From CAYZWU01 sp964482235 (GTDB lineage Bacteria; Planctomycetota; B15-G4; CAYZWU01), in assembly GCA_964482235.1 (NCBI GenBank), contig CAYZWU010000011.1, positions 1 through 64,000 of the forward strand: a DNA stretch of 64,000 nt, read 5' to 3'. Position numbers and translations under genes: made by a program. The notes below the pieces were generated by a model. That model was given only the letters and a program-made list of their open reading frames with translations. It searched no databases and was not told the DNA's origin. Positions 34,022 through 43,316 of this stretch are shown here, one piece after another. How positions within the stretch are numbered: the first letter of the stretch is position 1; every line of letters starts with the position of its first letter.

Positions 34022-34717
34022 TCAAGGCATGTACTTGTAACCCACGCCATGGACCGTGACAATGTGGCGCGGGTTGTCCGGATCAGGCTCCACCTTCTGC
34101 CTGAGCTTGAGCACGTGCATGTCCACCGTCCGCGTGGTGGGAAAGAAGTGATACCCCCAGACGCTCTCGAGGAATCGCTGGCGCGTGATCACCTCCCGCA
34201 GATTCTCGAGGAAGAGGCGAAGCATGTCCGCCTCCTTGCGGGAGAGCCCGATCCGCTCCCCGCCCCGCCGGATCTGGTAGGCCTTGAAGTCGGCCACCAC
34301 GCACCCGATCGCCGCCTCCCCTTTCATCGGGCCGCTCTCCCTGGCGCGCCGCAGAACGGCGTGCACGCGGAGAAGGAGCTCGCGCACGCTGAACGGCTTG
34401 ACCATGTAGTCGTCCGCGCCGTACTCGAAGCCCCGGATGCGGTCCTCCTCCTCGCCGCGCGCCGTGAGGATCAGGACGGGCGTCTCCAGGCAATCGGCAC
34501 GGATGCGCCTCAGGACCTCGAACCCGTCGATCTTTGGCAGCATCAGATCGAGGACGATCAGGTCGGCGGTCGACGTGAGCGCCAAGCGGAGCCCCGCCTC
34601 GCCGTCGGGCGCCGCTTCCACCTCGTACCCCTCGGAGAGAAATCCCTGCTCCAGGCCGAGTCGGAGAGAAGCGTCGTCCTCGATGATCAGGATCTTAGCC
34701 CCTTTGCTGTCACTCAT
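34022..34717 (-). CDS. OmpR/PhoB-family response regulator
   Basis: A 231-residue DNA-binding regulator. The receiver domain (5-120) has acidic residues EDD (13-15), phospho-acceptor Asp57 in VLDLMLP, Thr in ILTARG and Lys in YMVKPF. The C-terminal winged helix (about 135-231) includes LSRKEADMLRLF and the recognition-helix region TTRTVDMHVLKLRQKVE, and ends HIVTVHGVGYKYMP. It overlaps the sensor kinase gene by 8 nt and so forms one two-component unit. Just past its stop lies an 11-bp-phased TGTCAA array, a plausible binding site. Confidence 0.95.
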   Translation of the reverse strand: MSDSKGAKILIIEDDASLRLGLEQGFLSEGYEVEAAPDGEAGLRLALTSTADLIVLDLMLPKIDGFEVLRRIRADCLETPVLILTARGEEEDRIRGFEYGADDYMVKPFSVRELLLRVHAVLRRARESGPMKGEAAIGCVVADFKAYQIRRGGERIGLSRKEADMLRLFLENLREVITRQRFLESVWGYHFFPTTRTVDMHVLKLRQKVEPDPDNPRHIVTVHGVGYKYMP

Positions 34718-36713
34718 GATCGGTCTCCACGCCCGGCAGATAGATGAAGAACTCCGTTCCCTCGCCCTCCCGGCTCTTTAGCCGGAGCCGGCCGCTGCAC
34801 GCCTCCACAGCTTCGCGCGCCAGACTCAGTCCCAGGCCCGCGCCACCGCTGCTGCCCGCCCCGGCCCGACCGCGATGGAACCGCTCGAAGACAGCCTCCC
34901 TCTCTGCAGCCGGTATGCCCGGTCCGCTGTCGCGGATCGAGATCTCGGCCCCGCCGTTCTTGCGCGCGGCCTTGATCGTCACCCGCTTCCCCTCGCCCGA
35001 GTACTTGAGGGCGTTGTCGCAGATGTTGAAGACGGCGCGGGCCAGTGCCAGAGGATCGGCTCGAACGACAGGCAGGTCGTCGGCAACGGTGGCCTCCACG
35101 GAGAACCCCTCCTCCTCGGCTGCCGCACCGATGTCGCGAAAGAGCTCCTTCAGGAGCCCCTTCAGATCCACCTCCTCGGGATGGAAGCGCATCACGCCTC
35201 GCTCGGCGCGGCTCAGGTCGAGAACGTTCTCGATCATGGCCGAGAGGCGGCGGCAGTTCGAGAGGATCAGACGCATGAACCTTCCCTCGGTATCCTTGTC
35301 GCTCACGCGCCCCTGATCGAGCAGCTCGGCGAACATCCGGATCGAGGCCAGGGGAGTCCTGAGCTCGTGGGAGACGGCAGCCATGAAATCCGACCGCGCC
35401 TTGGCAGCGGCCATCTCGCGGCGCACGGCGCGCAAGGTGGTGAAGCCGAGAACAGCCATGGCCACCACGAGCAGGGAGGCGGTCACGAAGAGCATGGTGC
35501 GGCGCGATCGGACGCTCGACTCGAAGACGGTGCGGTCGACCAGAATCACGTCGAGCCGCGCCCCTTCGAGGCCGGCCGGAGACGTCACCGTTCGGATCGT
35601 CTCGCCTCTCCCCTCGCCTGAAGGTCCGTCAGGGCCCGACGGCCTGAGCGCCACCTCGAATCCCTGCCCCGCCTCGTCGAGCGACTTCTCGTCCAGGAGA
35701 GCGGGAAGCGCCGTCTCTGCCGGGAGAACCGCGCCGCACGCCCGGCCGTCAGACGCCTGGCCGATCCAGAGGTTCCGATCCAAAACGGCGGCGAATCCGC
35801 CTGACCGGACCAGGACGCCGGCCCGGTCGGGCTGCCCCTCGAGATAGGCTTCAAGGTCGAGATCCCCGGCACGAAGGAGAAGCGCGGAGCGCTCCGTCTC
35901 GGTGAGGCTCCGGCTCTCGGCAGCCACGGCCCGGAGCTCGGCCGAACGAAGAGGGATCCGGCCGGCGGCGACGGCCTCCACGAGCCGCGCCCGCACGCTG
36001 CCGAACGATGCACTGTCGCTCTCTATCGATGAAGCCTCTCCGGTCAGGCCGCCGTCGAGAAGAAGGAAGGCGGAAACCACGAAGGGAAGCTCCCCCTCGT
36101 CGGGCGCCGCGGCAGGATCCGTTTCATCGATCAGAGCGAAAAGCCCGGAAGCCGCCTCGTCGAAACGATCGTGCCGGATCAGGAAGGCGGCGGCAGCGAG
36201 CCGTATCCGCACCTGGAACGACTCGTGGTCGAACCTGTCGTTCAGCAGGCGGAGCACATCCTCGGCGCCTGCCGCATCGTTCTGAACGAGATCGCGCTCC
36301 TCGAAGCCGAGAAGCAGGAACCGGAACGACCGGTTCTGGGCGTCATCGCCCGGAAGGGGCCGGATCTCCCTGGCGCCGAGGGGAAGGGGTTCGGAGAAAC
36401 GCGGGATTCCCTCATCGTCGAGACTGAACTTGAAGGCGCGCCCTCGAACGGCGGGCCGCTGCACGGCTTCGGACGCTTTCCGGGCGATGGCGCCGGCCAG
36501 CTCGTCCAGGGCCAGCTGCTCCAGGGCCAGCGCAGTTCTCCTGATCTCGGTCTGGACCGAAAGAGGATCGCCGCTCAAGGCCCAGACAACGAGGGAGACG
36601 AGTGCGAAGGCGGGGAGAAGGAAGCCGGCAATGGTCCATGCAGGGAAGGTGGTCCGCTTCCCGGCCCGTGCCCGCGCGGCCGCCGCCTGGTTGTCGCTGC
36701 TCAGCGTCGTCAA
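34710..36713 (-). CDS. Membrane sensor histidine kinase
   Basis: A 667-residue kinase partner of the adjacent regulator. TM1 is at about 25-46 and TM2 at about 408-427, leaving an extracytoplasmic sensor domain of about 360 residues with no family I can name. The cytoplasmic part has the H box (SHELRTPLAS, phospho-acceptor His449), the N box ICDNALKYS, and the G boxes RDSGPGIP and GGAGLGLSLA. The only start in the frame near TM1 is a TTG at 36713, so the first residues are uncertain. The large sensor domain suggests recognition of a ligand or a protein rather than a small ion. Confidence 0.92.
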   Translation of the reverse strand: MTTLSSDNQAAAARARAGKRTTFPAWTIAGFLLPAFALVSLVVWALSGDPLSVQTEIRRTALALEQLALDELAGAIARKASEAVQRPAVRGRAFKFSLDDEGIPRFSEPLPLGAREIRPLPGDDAQNRSFRFLLLGFEERDLVQNDAAGAEDVLRLLNDRFDHESFQVRIRLAAAAFLIRHDRFDEAASGLFALIDETDPAAAPDEGELPFVVSAFLLLDGGLTGEASSIESDSASFGSVRARLVEAVAAGRIPLRSAELRAVAAESRSLTETERSALLLRAGDLDLEAYLEGQPDRAGVLVRSGGFAAVLDRNLWIGQASDGRACGAVLPAETALPALLDEKSLDEAGQGFEVALRPSGPDGPSGEGRGETIRTVTSPAGLEGARLDVILVDRTVFESSVRSRRTMLFVTASLLVVAMAVLGFTTLRAVRREMAAAKARSDFMAAVSHELRTPLASIRMFAELLDQGRVSDKDTEGRFMRLILSNCRRLSAMIENVLDLSRAERGVMRFHPEEVDLKGLLKELFRDIGAAAEEEGFSVEATVADDLPVVRADPLALARAVFNICDNALKYSGEGKRVTIKAARKNGGAEISIRDSGPGIPAAEREAVFERFHRGRAGAGSSGGAGLGLSLAREAVEACSGRLRLKSREGEGTEFFIYLPGVETDHE

Positions 36714-36926
36714 CGCCTATCGATCTCCACAAGCCCTGCCTGCCCTCTCTTGTCCGCAACACGATAGTTCCGGCCCGTCGGAGGCTGCCGCAGCCCCGGA
36801 TTCATCATAAGCCTCCCTACTCTCCCAGGCAAGAAAGTGGTTACATGGCTTGCCGGCACCGGTAACAAGGAAGGCGGGACACGCATCGATCAGGCCCGCA
36901 GCTCAGTTTTTCGAGGGAAGAAATCA

Positions 36927-38084
36927 GTGAAAAAGAAATCAGGTCTTGCAGCAGCGAAGTGGTCGAGAATTTCGGGATCCTATCCGCGCGGCCTGACTCG
37001 GGCGGCGCGCGTGGCCGTGAATGATGTTCTGCGCGTGAAAAAGAAGGAGCGGGTCGTCATCGTCACCAATCCGGAAAGGGACGTCTTCACCATCTCGGCC
37101 GCCCTTGCCGAGGCGGCGGCGGCCAGGGGCGCGGACTCCTGCGTGGTGATCCAGCCGACGCGCACGCCCCTCGACATGGCGTCCGACGCGGTGATCCACG
37201 CGCTCCGCTCCGAGCCGCAGGTGATCCTCTCCATCAGCGCGGGCAAGCTGGGCAAGGATCGCTTCGGTCTGGAGAAGGCGTACCGGTTCAAGGGCACGAA
37301 GGGATCGTGGCCGCACATCTTCAACGCCCTGCTCGGCGCCGGCAAGGCCCGGTCGTTCTGGTCGCCGTCGATCACCCTGGACACCTTCATCCGGACGGTG
37401 CCGATCGACTACGGCCGGATGCGGCAGGACGCCCGGAAGCTCGGCCGCACCCTCACGGCGGCGGCCGGTGTGCGGATCACGGCGCCGGGCGGCACAGACG
37501 TGGAGATCGGGCTCGAGGGGCGGAGCGCCAAGCTCGACGACGGATCCTTCTGGAAGCCCGGCTCGGGCGGCAACCTCCCGGCGGGCGAGGTCTTCATCTC
37601 TCCCGCCATCCGCAGCGGCGAGGGGCGTCTCGTGTTCGACGGATCGCTCTCCGTGGCCGACGGCGGCGGGGCCTTCGTGCCCTCAAGGCCTGTGAGCGTG
37701 GACGTGAAAGGCGGACTGGTCACGGGCGTGCGCGGCGGCGCAGGGGCTCGCCGGCTCGAGAAGTCGCTTCGCCTGGGCGAGGAGTCGGCTCTCAAGATGA
37801 AGGGGAAGAAGGGCTGGCCCGCCTCGCGCGTGTCCTCGTACAAGCGCAACGCCCGCCACCTCGGCGAGCTCGGCATCGGGCTCAACCCGGCCGCCCGCGT
37901 GACGGGCAGCATGCTGGAGGACGAGAAGATCCTGGGCACCTGCCACATCGCGATCGGCTCCAACTACGACGACGATGCCGAGGCGTTCATCCACCTCGAC
38001 TGTCTGATCCGCTCCCCCACCATCACGGCGATCCTGCCGAGCGGCAGGAGCCGGGTGTTCATGAAGAACGGCAAGGTGATCTGA
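36927..38084 (+). CDS. M29-family metallo-aminopeptidase
   Basis: A 385-residue protein related to the thermophilic aminopeptidases T and S. Likely metal ligands are visible in the family order: Glu in NLPAGEVFISP, Glu in LGELGIGLNP, His in GTCHIAIGSNY, and His and Asp in FIHLDCLI. The N-terminal half is the usual Rossmann-like domain. I place the start at the GTG at 36927, which has GAGGGA 8 nt upstream; a GTG at 36837 extends the frame without support. The next gene starts one base after the stop, so the two are translated together. It is probably cytoplasmic, since no signal sequence is seen. Confidence 0.85.
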   Translation: MKKKSGLAAAKWSRISGSYPRGLTRAARVAVNDVLRVKKKERVVIVTNPERDVFTISAALAEAAAARGADSCVVIQPTRTPLDMASDAVIHALRSEPQVILSISAGKLGKDRFGLEKAYRFKGTKGSWPHIFNALLGAGKARSFWSPSITLDTFIRTVPIDYGRMRQDARKLGRTLTAAAGVRITAPGGTDVEIGLEGRSAKLDDGSFWKPGSGGNLPAGEVFISPAIRSGEGRLVFDGSLSVADGGGAFVPSRPVSVDVKGGLVTGVRGGAGARRLEKSLRLGEESALKMKGKKGWPASRVSSYKRNARHLGELGIGLNPAARVTGSMLEDEKILGTCHIAIGSNYDDDAEAFIHLDCLIRSPTITAILPSGRSRVFMKNGKVI

Positions 38085-38085
38085 A

Positions 38086-39810
38086 ATGAAATCGACATAC
38101 CTGCTGATCGTTGTCTTCCTGCTGCTGCCCATCACCGAGGCGTCGGACCGGTTCATCATCGAGTCGGAGTTCGGCGACGAGGGGGCCTGGACCGAACCGT
38201 ACCTGAACAGGGCTTTCGACGTTCTGGTCCGGATGATGGACAACAGAAAGATCGCTCCGCCGAGCGGCATCCGCGTGGAGCTCAAGAAGGATCCCGGCCT
38301 GCGGGGGATCGGCGGGTACGCCTCCCCGACGGGCATCGGTTTCACCAGCGACTGCTGGCCGAAAGACAGGGACCGCCTCTGGATCGTCACGCACGAGCTG
38401 GTCAACCTCTTCGCCCATCATTACGGCGGGGCCGGCGGCTATCCTGCCGACTGGTGGTCCAACGGCCGCAGCCCCTTTCCCGAATATGTCTCGTGCCTGG
38501 TGATGGAGAAGCTCGGAGAGAAGAAGGCGGCCGATTACAGGCGTTCCGTTAGCAGGGGGAAGCTCGATCACGAGCTGTACTGGAAGCTGCACGACAGATA
38601 CGGATTCAAGCTCTTCGCGCGGTTCTTTCTCCTCGTGCAGCGAGACGGGATCGACATGGGGGCGATCGGTGCGCCATGGCCCCACCCCGACGAGAGGCGA
38701 TCGGCCTACACGATCGCCTACCTCTCCCTGGCGGCGGGCGCCAACCTGGCCGCACTCTGCGGCGAGCACGGGATCGGGCAGGAGCCTTCCGACTGGAGCC
38801 GCATCCACCCGGAGATCCGCTTTCATCCCTATCGTGTCACCGAGGAGGAGGTGGACACGATCCTGGCGGTGCGGGAGTTTCTCTACTCTCCGAAGAGCCG
38901 GGGCAAGGGAGCGGATCATCTGCGCAGCCTCTTCCGCGGCGGTCGCATCTACGAGCCGTCGGTGGAAGTAGTGGAAGAGATGCCGCCGGGAGACTCGCCC
39001 GTGGCCTTCTCGGTCTTCTCCGACTTCGAGCCGGAGTGCCGCTGGACGAAGAGCTTTCTCGAGCGAACCACGGACGCCCTGATCCAGGTGCTGGGGATCG
39101 CCGATCTGAAGCTTCCCGACAGGATCACAGTCACCCTGAAGAGAGATCCGGACCTGGCTGGCATCGGCGGCGGGGCCACCGGTCCGGCCACCATCGATCT
39201 GTTCAGCGACTGCTGGCCCGAGGAGCCGTTCCGCCACTGGATCATTTCCCAGGAGCTGGCCGAGTGCCTGATCCGTCACGCCGGGGGAAACCTCGACGGC
39301 GACTGGTGGGGACATGGGGGCCAGCCCTTCGCCACCTTTACCGGAGCGCTGGCCCTGAGAGAGAAGGGATTTGCCGGCGAGGCCGACTGGGTGCACGACA
39401 TGCACAGGAACAACGCGGATCACGAGATCTTCTGGCTTCTTCTCGAGCAGAAGGGGAAGGACTGGATTCCGCTCTTCTTCTGCCTGCTGCGCGACGACGG
39501 CATCGACTTCGATCAGGTGGGAAGGGACAGGGAGGACGGGCAGCGCCTTCGCAGCCTCTACCTGATCGCCTATCTTTCCATCGCCTACGAATCGAACCTG
39601 GCCGACCTCTTCGAGGAGCACGGCATCGGCTCGCGGCCGAGCGGCTGGGACGACCGGGGCGGCACGAACCGCTTCGCGGAGTACCGGATCACCAAGAGGG
39701 ACGTGGATCGCTTCCTGAAGCTGAGGACCCGCCTCTTCGGAGGACAGGCCAGGCCGGCTGCCTCGGAGAAGGAGCGCGATCGATTCCGCAACGGTTCGAT
39801 CGATCTCTGA
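38086..39810 (+). CDS. Exported protein with internal tandem duplication, unknown function
   Basis: A 574-residue protein with a signal peptide (about 1-19) and two related halves, about 22-290 and 300-555. Shared landmarks in the same order are a WTxxFLxR-like start, a K-x-DPxLxGIGG strand, SDCWP, an E-L-x6-H-x-G-G segment, DWW, a D-H-E triad, R-x-DGID, IAYLSxAxxxNLAxL and EHGIGxxPSxW. The first half has THEL and the second SQEL where a metallopeptidase HExxH might be, so neither copy keeps that motif. Conserved Glu, His and DHE in both halves suggest a binding site. It is coupled to the M29 peptidase gene by a 1-nt gap. Confidence 0.8.
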   Translation: MKSTYLLIVVFLLLPITEASDRFIIESEFGDEGAWTEPYLNRAFDVLVRMMDNRKIAPPSGIRVELKKDPGLRGIGGYASPTGIGFTSDCWPKDRDRLWIVTHELVNLFAHHYGGAGGYPADWWSNGRSPFPEYVSCLVMEKLGEKKAADYRRSVSRGKLDHELYWKLHDRYGFKLFARFFLLVQRDGIDMGAIGAPWPHPDERRSAYTIAYLSLAAGANLAALCGEHGIGQEPSDWSRIHPEIRFHPYRVTEEEVDTILAVREFLYSPKSRGKGADHLRSLFRGGRIYEPSVEVVEEMPPGDSPVAFSVFSDFEPECRWTKSFLERTTDALIQVLGIADLKLPDRITVTLKRDPDLAGIGGGATGPATIDLFSDCWPEEPFRHWIISQELAECLIRHAGGNLDGDWWGHGGQPFATFTGALALREKGFAGEADWVHDMHRNNADHEIFWLLLEQKGKDWIPLFFCLLRDDGIDFDQVGRDREDGQRLRSLYLIAYLSIAYESNLADLFEEHGIGSRPSGWDDRGGTNRFAEYRITKRDVDRFLKLRTRLFGGQARPAASEKERDRFRNGSIDL

Positions 39811-39823
39811 GTCCGACGCCTTC

Positions 39824-41464
39824 TCAGATCTTGACCGTCACCACGGTCTCCTTCCCTGCCTTGACGGAGACCTTCTTCTCCACGTTGCCGACGCCCGAAG
39901 CACTCAACCTGAAGGGGATCGAGCCGGGCTCGATGGAGAAGACACGGAACTCTCCGGCCGAGAGCTTCTCCATCCGCACCGATGACGATCCCTTGCCCGG
40001 AACTATCCGCGAGATGCTGAGCCCCTCGACCGGCTCGCCCTTCCTGTTCGTCACCTTGAAGAGGACCGATCCCGCTGCACGGAGCCTGACCACGATATCG
40101 CCGGGCTTCTTTCCCTTCCTGATCTCGAAGTGGTGAGGGACGCAGTAGAACCCCTTGGCAGAGGCCTTGACCTCATACTTGCCGGCAGGAAGGTTCTGGA
40201 TGGCGAACGAACCGTTGTATTCGGCGGAGGCGCTCCACCGGGAGCCTCCGAAGTCGCCGCGGCGCGTGGCCACGAGTTGGGACTGTTCCCCGTCGGGCGG
40301 CCCCGCTCCCACGAAGGCAACGGTGCCCCGGACAATGCCGGGATGGATCCTGATCGTGGTCTCCGTCTCCACTCCGGCCTCGAGTCGTACTGTTCCGCCG
40401 GGCGACAAACAAAGTACTTCCTGCTTCGACAGGGTGATGTCAAAGCTGCCGGCAGGCAGGTTTTCGAAAAGGAAGAAACCCTCCGCGTCCGTCCAGGCAG
40501 TCTTGTGCACGTAATCGACGCCTTCCTTGAAAGAATGGCCGGCATTGTGGATTGAGAGGTAGCAACGGGCAACAGGATCTCCCTCCGGATCGAGCACGAC
40601 TCCCGACAGAGCGGCTGCATCCGCTCGCGGTATGAAATCGATCGTCGATTCCTCCCCCGGTTCGAGGTTGGTGGACCGGTGTTCTTTCAATGTTCCGAAC
40701 ACTCCCTTTCCGCTGAGTGCAACGGAGTAATATCCCGGTTTCAGCGATTCGACGGAGTATTTCCCGCGGCGGTCCGTGAGGACCGTGGCAGAGAAACCGT
40801 GCTCGCTGCAGTCGATGGCAACGGCAACGCCGTCGAGAGGCTCCCCCTTCCCGTCAAGCACGCGGCCCGAGATCGAGCAGCCGCCCCCCTTTCCTTGCCA
40901 CGTTTTCTTCCCGTCGTCTTGTTCCGGCTCGGTAGGCATGCAGTTGCCGATCGTGTGGCCGCCGGCGCGAATGTAATAGCGGGCGCCCCTCTTGCCAAAG
41001 GCCGGATCCAGGATGGTCAACTTCCCGGTTTTCGCATCCAGCGTGTAGCCCTCCCCCTCCTCGAGCTCGCAGTCGTTCACCACTATGTACACGTCCTTCG
41101 GATCAAGCCCCTTCTCGAAGAACCAGGCGGCCGGCGAGGATCTCTTCCCGCGAACGAGGACCATCTCCTTTTCATTGTCAACGGGCGCCTTCACCGTCAG
41201 TTTGCCCGTGGCCGCATCGAAGGAGAACTCCCCGCTCTTCAGCTCCCGCGTGTGCTCCTTTCCGTAGGGGCCGCCCCGCTTGAGGATCGTGACGTTCTCG
41301 ATACTCTTGAACACGGGACAGACGTGATACGCACCCTTCTCCTTCAGGGGAGAGGCGTTGATATGCTCGAGCTTCTCCTCCATGGCAGCGCCCGTCATCC
41401 CTGAAAAGAGGAGTAAAACAACAAGAAGAAGGGTGCCCTTTTTTCCCGCATCCGCCATGCTCAT
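39824..41464 (-). CDS. Exported protein with CarboxypepD_reg/CnaB-like beta-sandwich domains
   Basis: A 546-residue protein with a signal sequence (about 8-27). After a 150-residue N-terminal region, three or four beta-sandwich modules follow from about 185, each with the pattern of a strand such as ISGRVLDGKGEPLDGVAVAI, then DRRGKYSVESLKPGYYSV or DAEGFFLFENLPAGSFDITL. These are carboxypeptidase-regulatory-like domains, typically structural or carbohydrate/protein binding. GGAGGT precedes the start by 6 nt. It lies 39 nt downstream of the predicted selenoprotein gene, which ends in one such module, so they probably form an operon. Confidence 0.82.
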   Translation of the reverse strand: MSMADAGKKGTLLLVVLLLFSGMTGAAMEEKLEHINASPLKEKGAYHVCPVFKSIENVTILKRGGPYGKEHTRELKSGEFSFDAATGKLTVKAPVDNEKEMVLVRGKRSSPAAWFFEKGLDPKDVYIVVNDCELEEGEGYTLDAKTGKLTILDPAFGKRGARYYIRAGGHTIGNCMPTEPEQDDGKKTWQGKGGGCSISGRVLDGKGEPLDGVAVAIDCSEHGFSATVLTDRRGKYSVESLKPGYYSVALSGKGVFGTLKEHRSTNLEPGEESTIDFIPRADAAALSGVVLDPEGDPVARCYLSIHNAGHSFKEGVDYVHKTAWTDAEGFFLFENLPAGSFDITLSKQEVLCLSPGGTVRLEAGVETETTIRIHPGIVRGTVAFVGAGPPDGEQSQLVATRRGDFGGSRWSASAEYNGSFAIQNLPAGKYEVKASAKGFYCVPHHFEIRKGKKPGDIVVRLRAAGSVLFKVTNRKGEPVEGLSISRIVPGKGSSSVRMEKLSAGEFRVFSIEPGSIPFRLSASGVGNVEKKVSVKAGKETVVTVKI

Positions 41465-41503
41465 GATATCACCTCCGCAGGGACGGAATCCGCTGATCCC
41501 ATC

Positions 41504-43081
41504 TCATTTACTCGTGAGTGCCACAACGACGGTCTGGTTCTCCTTGACGAGAACCTCTTTCTCGATCATCCCGGTCTTGTCCAGAGGATCGAGATCCACG
41601 GTCAGCGTGTAGCGCCCGCCGGGAAGACGCCTGAACCAGAACCGTCCTTCATCGTCCGTTGTCGTCTTCTTGCTCACCTTCGGATCGGAACAGGCGAGAC
41701 GAACGGTGATCCGGGCGAGAGGTTCATTTCGGGAACCGGAAAGAACGCCACGGATCAGCGATTTCCCCCGGACCACGGGCCCGGCAAACGCAGCAGGCTT
41801 CCCGGTTTCGCTCCTTCTGCTCTTGAACTGCGGCTCCAGCGGCGCAACCCCTGTCTCGACGCCGAGCCAGGTAAGAGTGCCGAGGATCGTCCTGTAACCC
41901 TTCTCGAAGCCGGGCTGCGCCAGCACGACCCGCCTCTTCCGATCGATCACGTAATGGAGGGGCACGCAGCAGGCCTTGTAGTCGGAGAATGCGGTCGTGA
42001 TGGCGGCCTGGCTCGAGTCGAGCACGGTGCGGAAGGAGAAGCCGCACTCCTCCATGAACTCGCGGGCCATGTCCGGATCATCGGACGAGTTGAATCCGAG
42101 GACAACCACACCTTCGTCGGCATACTCCTCGCCGATGGCAGCGATGTGAGGACCTTCCTCACGACAGGCCGGTCACCCGATCCGCCAGAACATCAGCCAG
42201 ATGATCTTGTCGTCGTACTCGGCCAGGGAGATCGGTTTCCCGTCGCTGTCGATGAGATCGAAGTCGGCTGCCCTGTCCCCCGCCTGGAGGATCCTCTCCT
42301 CCACCGTGGCCAGCCGGCGCTCCCGGAATCCCGATGGCGGCGTCCAGCTGAAGAGCTCCTCGTCGAGCGCCCGATCGACCTCGAGAGCCGACCAGACCTC
42401 CGTGGTGCTCTGGGAGTTGGCAAGGCGAAGCTCCCCCAGCCACTTTCGCGGGAGGTTGTCCTTCTTCGAGAGCCAGACCGTCCGGACCCGCTGCCCCTCC
42501 ATCATGCTGACCCTGAGCCGGTGGCACGCTTCTCCGTCGATCTCCTCCTCGCCGCAGTACTCGATGTCGTCCAGGTACTCGAGAACCGACTCGCGACCGC
42601 CGAAGAAGGCGTTGGCATTGAAGACGGGCATGCAGACCTGGGGCAGGATCGAGAGCTGATGGGAGATCGACATCCCCCTGTAGGCGCGGTCCTTCAGGTA
42701 GACGTCGTTCTCCAGTCGATTGGAACCTTCCTGTTGGGTGAAGATCGTCGTCCCCCGGGGCCAGGTCCTGAAGCAGAACCGCCCGTCGCAGACGAGCAGC
42801 CCGGCCAGCTCGCCGCCGGTGTCGATCACCTCCACCCGGTAGAGGTCGGGCTTCTCGAGGAAGTACCTCAACGTGCACTTGCCGAGCACGCCGCTGCCCG
42901 TCTCCCAGAGGTAGCGGCTCTCGAAGCTGAAGGTCTCCATCTTCTCCAGAGCGCCGATGAAGGCCTTGTAGAGATCGCCGCCGCGATTCTCCTCGTCCTG
43001 CCCGTCGAGAGCCGGCAAAGGAGCCGTCACGAGAATGGAAAGGAAGAAAAGAAGCACAGGAAGAGTGGTTTTCGAGTTCAT
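41504..43081 (-). CDS. Predicted selenoprotein: exported TlpA-like thiol-disulfide protein with UPAC motif read through an in-frame TGA
   Basis: The frame runs unbroken from the ATG at 43081 (GGAGGG 6 nt upstream) to 41504 except for one TGA at 42173-42175, codon 303 of 525. Residues 1-25 are a signal peptide, about 35-260 resemble an outer-membrane-lipoprotein-sorting/DUF2092-like domain, about 275-400 form a thioredoxin-like domain, and about 425-525 a CarboxypepD_reg-like domain. The TGA falls exactly on the first Cys of the redox motif: FWRIG-U-PACREE aligns with the usual TlpA FWATWCPPCREE pattern, giving Sec303 and Cys306. Downstream sequence keeps full thioredoxin-fold coding, including VVVLGFNSSDD and the cis-Pro-like CVPLHYVID. 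A SECIS-like hairpin follows the TGA. Alternatives are a nonsense mutation or a sequencing error. Confidence 0.82.
42146..42175 (-). promoter_or_regulatory. Bacterial SECIS-like hairpin directly after the in-frame TGA
   Basis: Counting the T of TGA as 1 on the minus strand, bases 14-20 (GTGAGGA) pair perfectly with bases 24-30 (TCCTCAC), with AGG between. The GGT at 22-24 falls on the eighth codon counted from the TGA, the same place as the GGU that SelB recognises in E. coli fdhF, as I recall that sequence. Stem length, apical G-U and distance all fit a bacterial SECIS. No bulged U equivalent to U17 is obvious. Confidence 0.7.
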
Positions 43082-43316
43082 ACTGGTCCCTCCAAGAGAT
43101 CGCACTTGAATCCGGCGGAGCATCGGCCGTCCTGTTTTTCCTCGGTAAAACTTGAGACCGCTTTGCCCGGCATCGTATTCCCTCGTCCATGAAATGTTAC
43201 TGCGAACAGCACCTGTACGCAAATGGCAGGTAAAACGGGTTTTTTCCTTCCTGATTGCTTTTGAACATGGCATTAAATAGGAAATCGTCATTTACCCGAG
43301 ATCGAGGTTTCCAAGC

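Noticed and set aside
42173..42175. TGA within the TlpA-like gene as a simple pseudogene or frameshift
   Set aside because: Both sides are in the same frame, so there is no frameshift. The stop falls precisely on a catalytic Cys column with a SECIS-like hairpin after it. A random nonsense mutation is possible but less likely.
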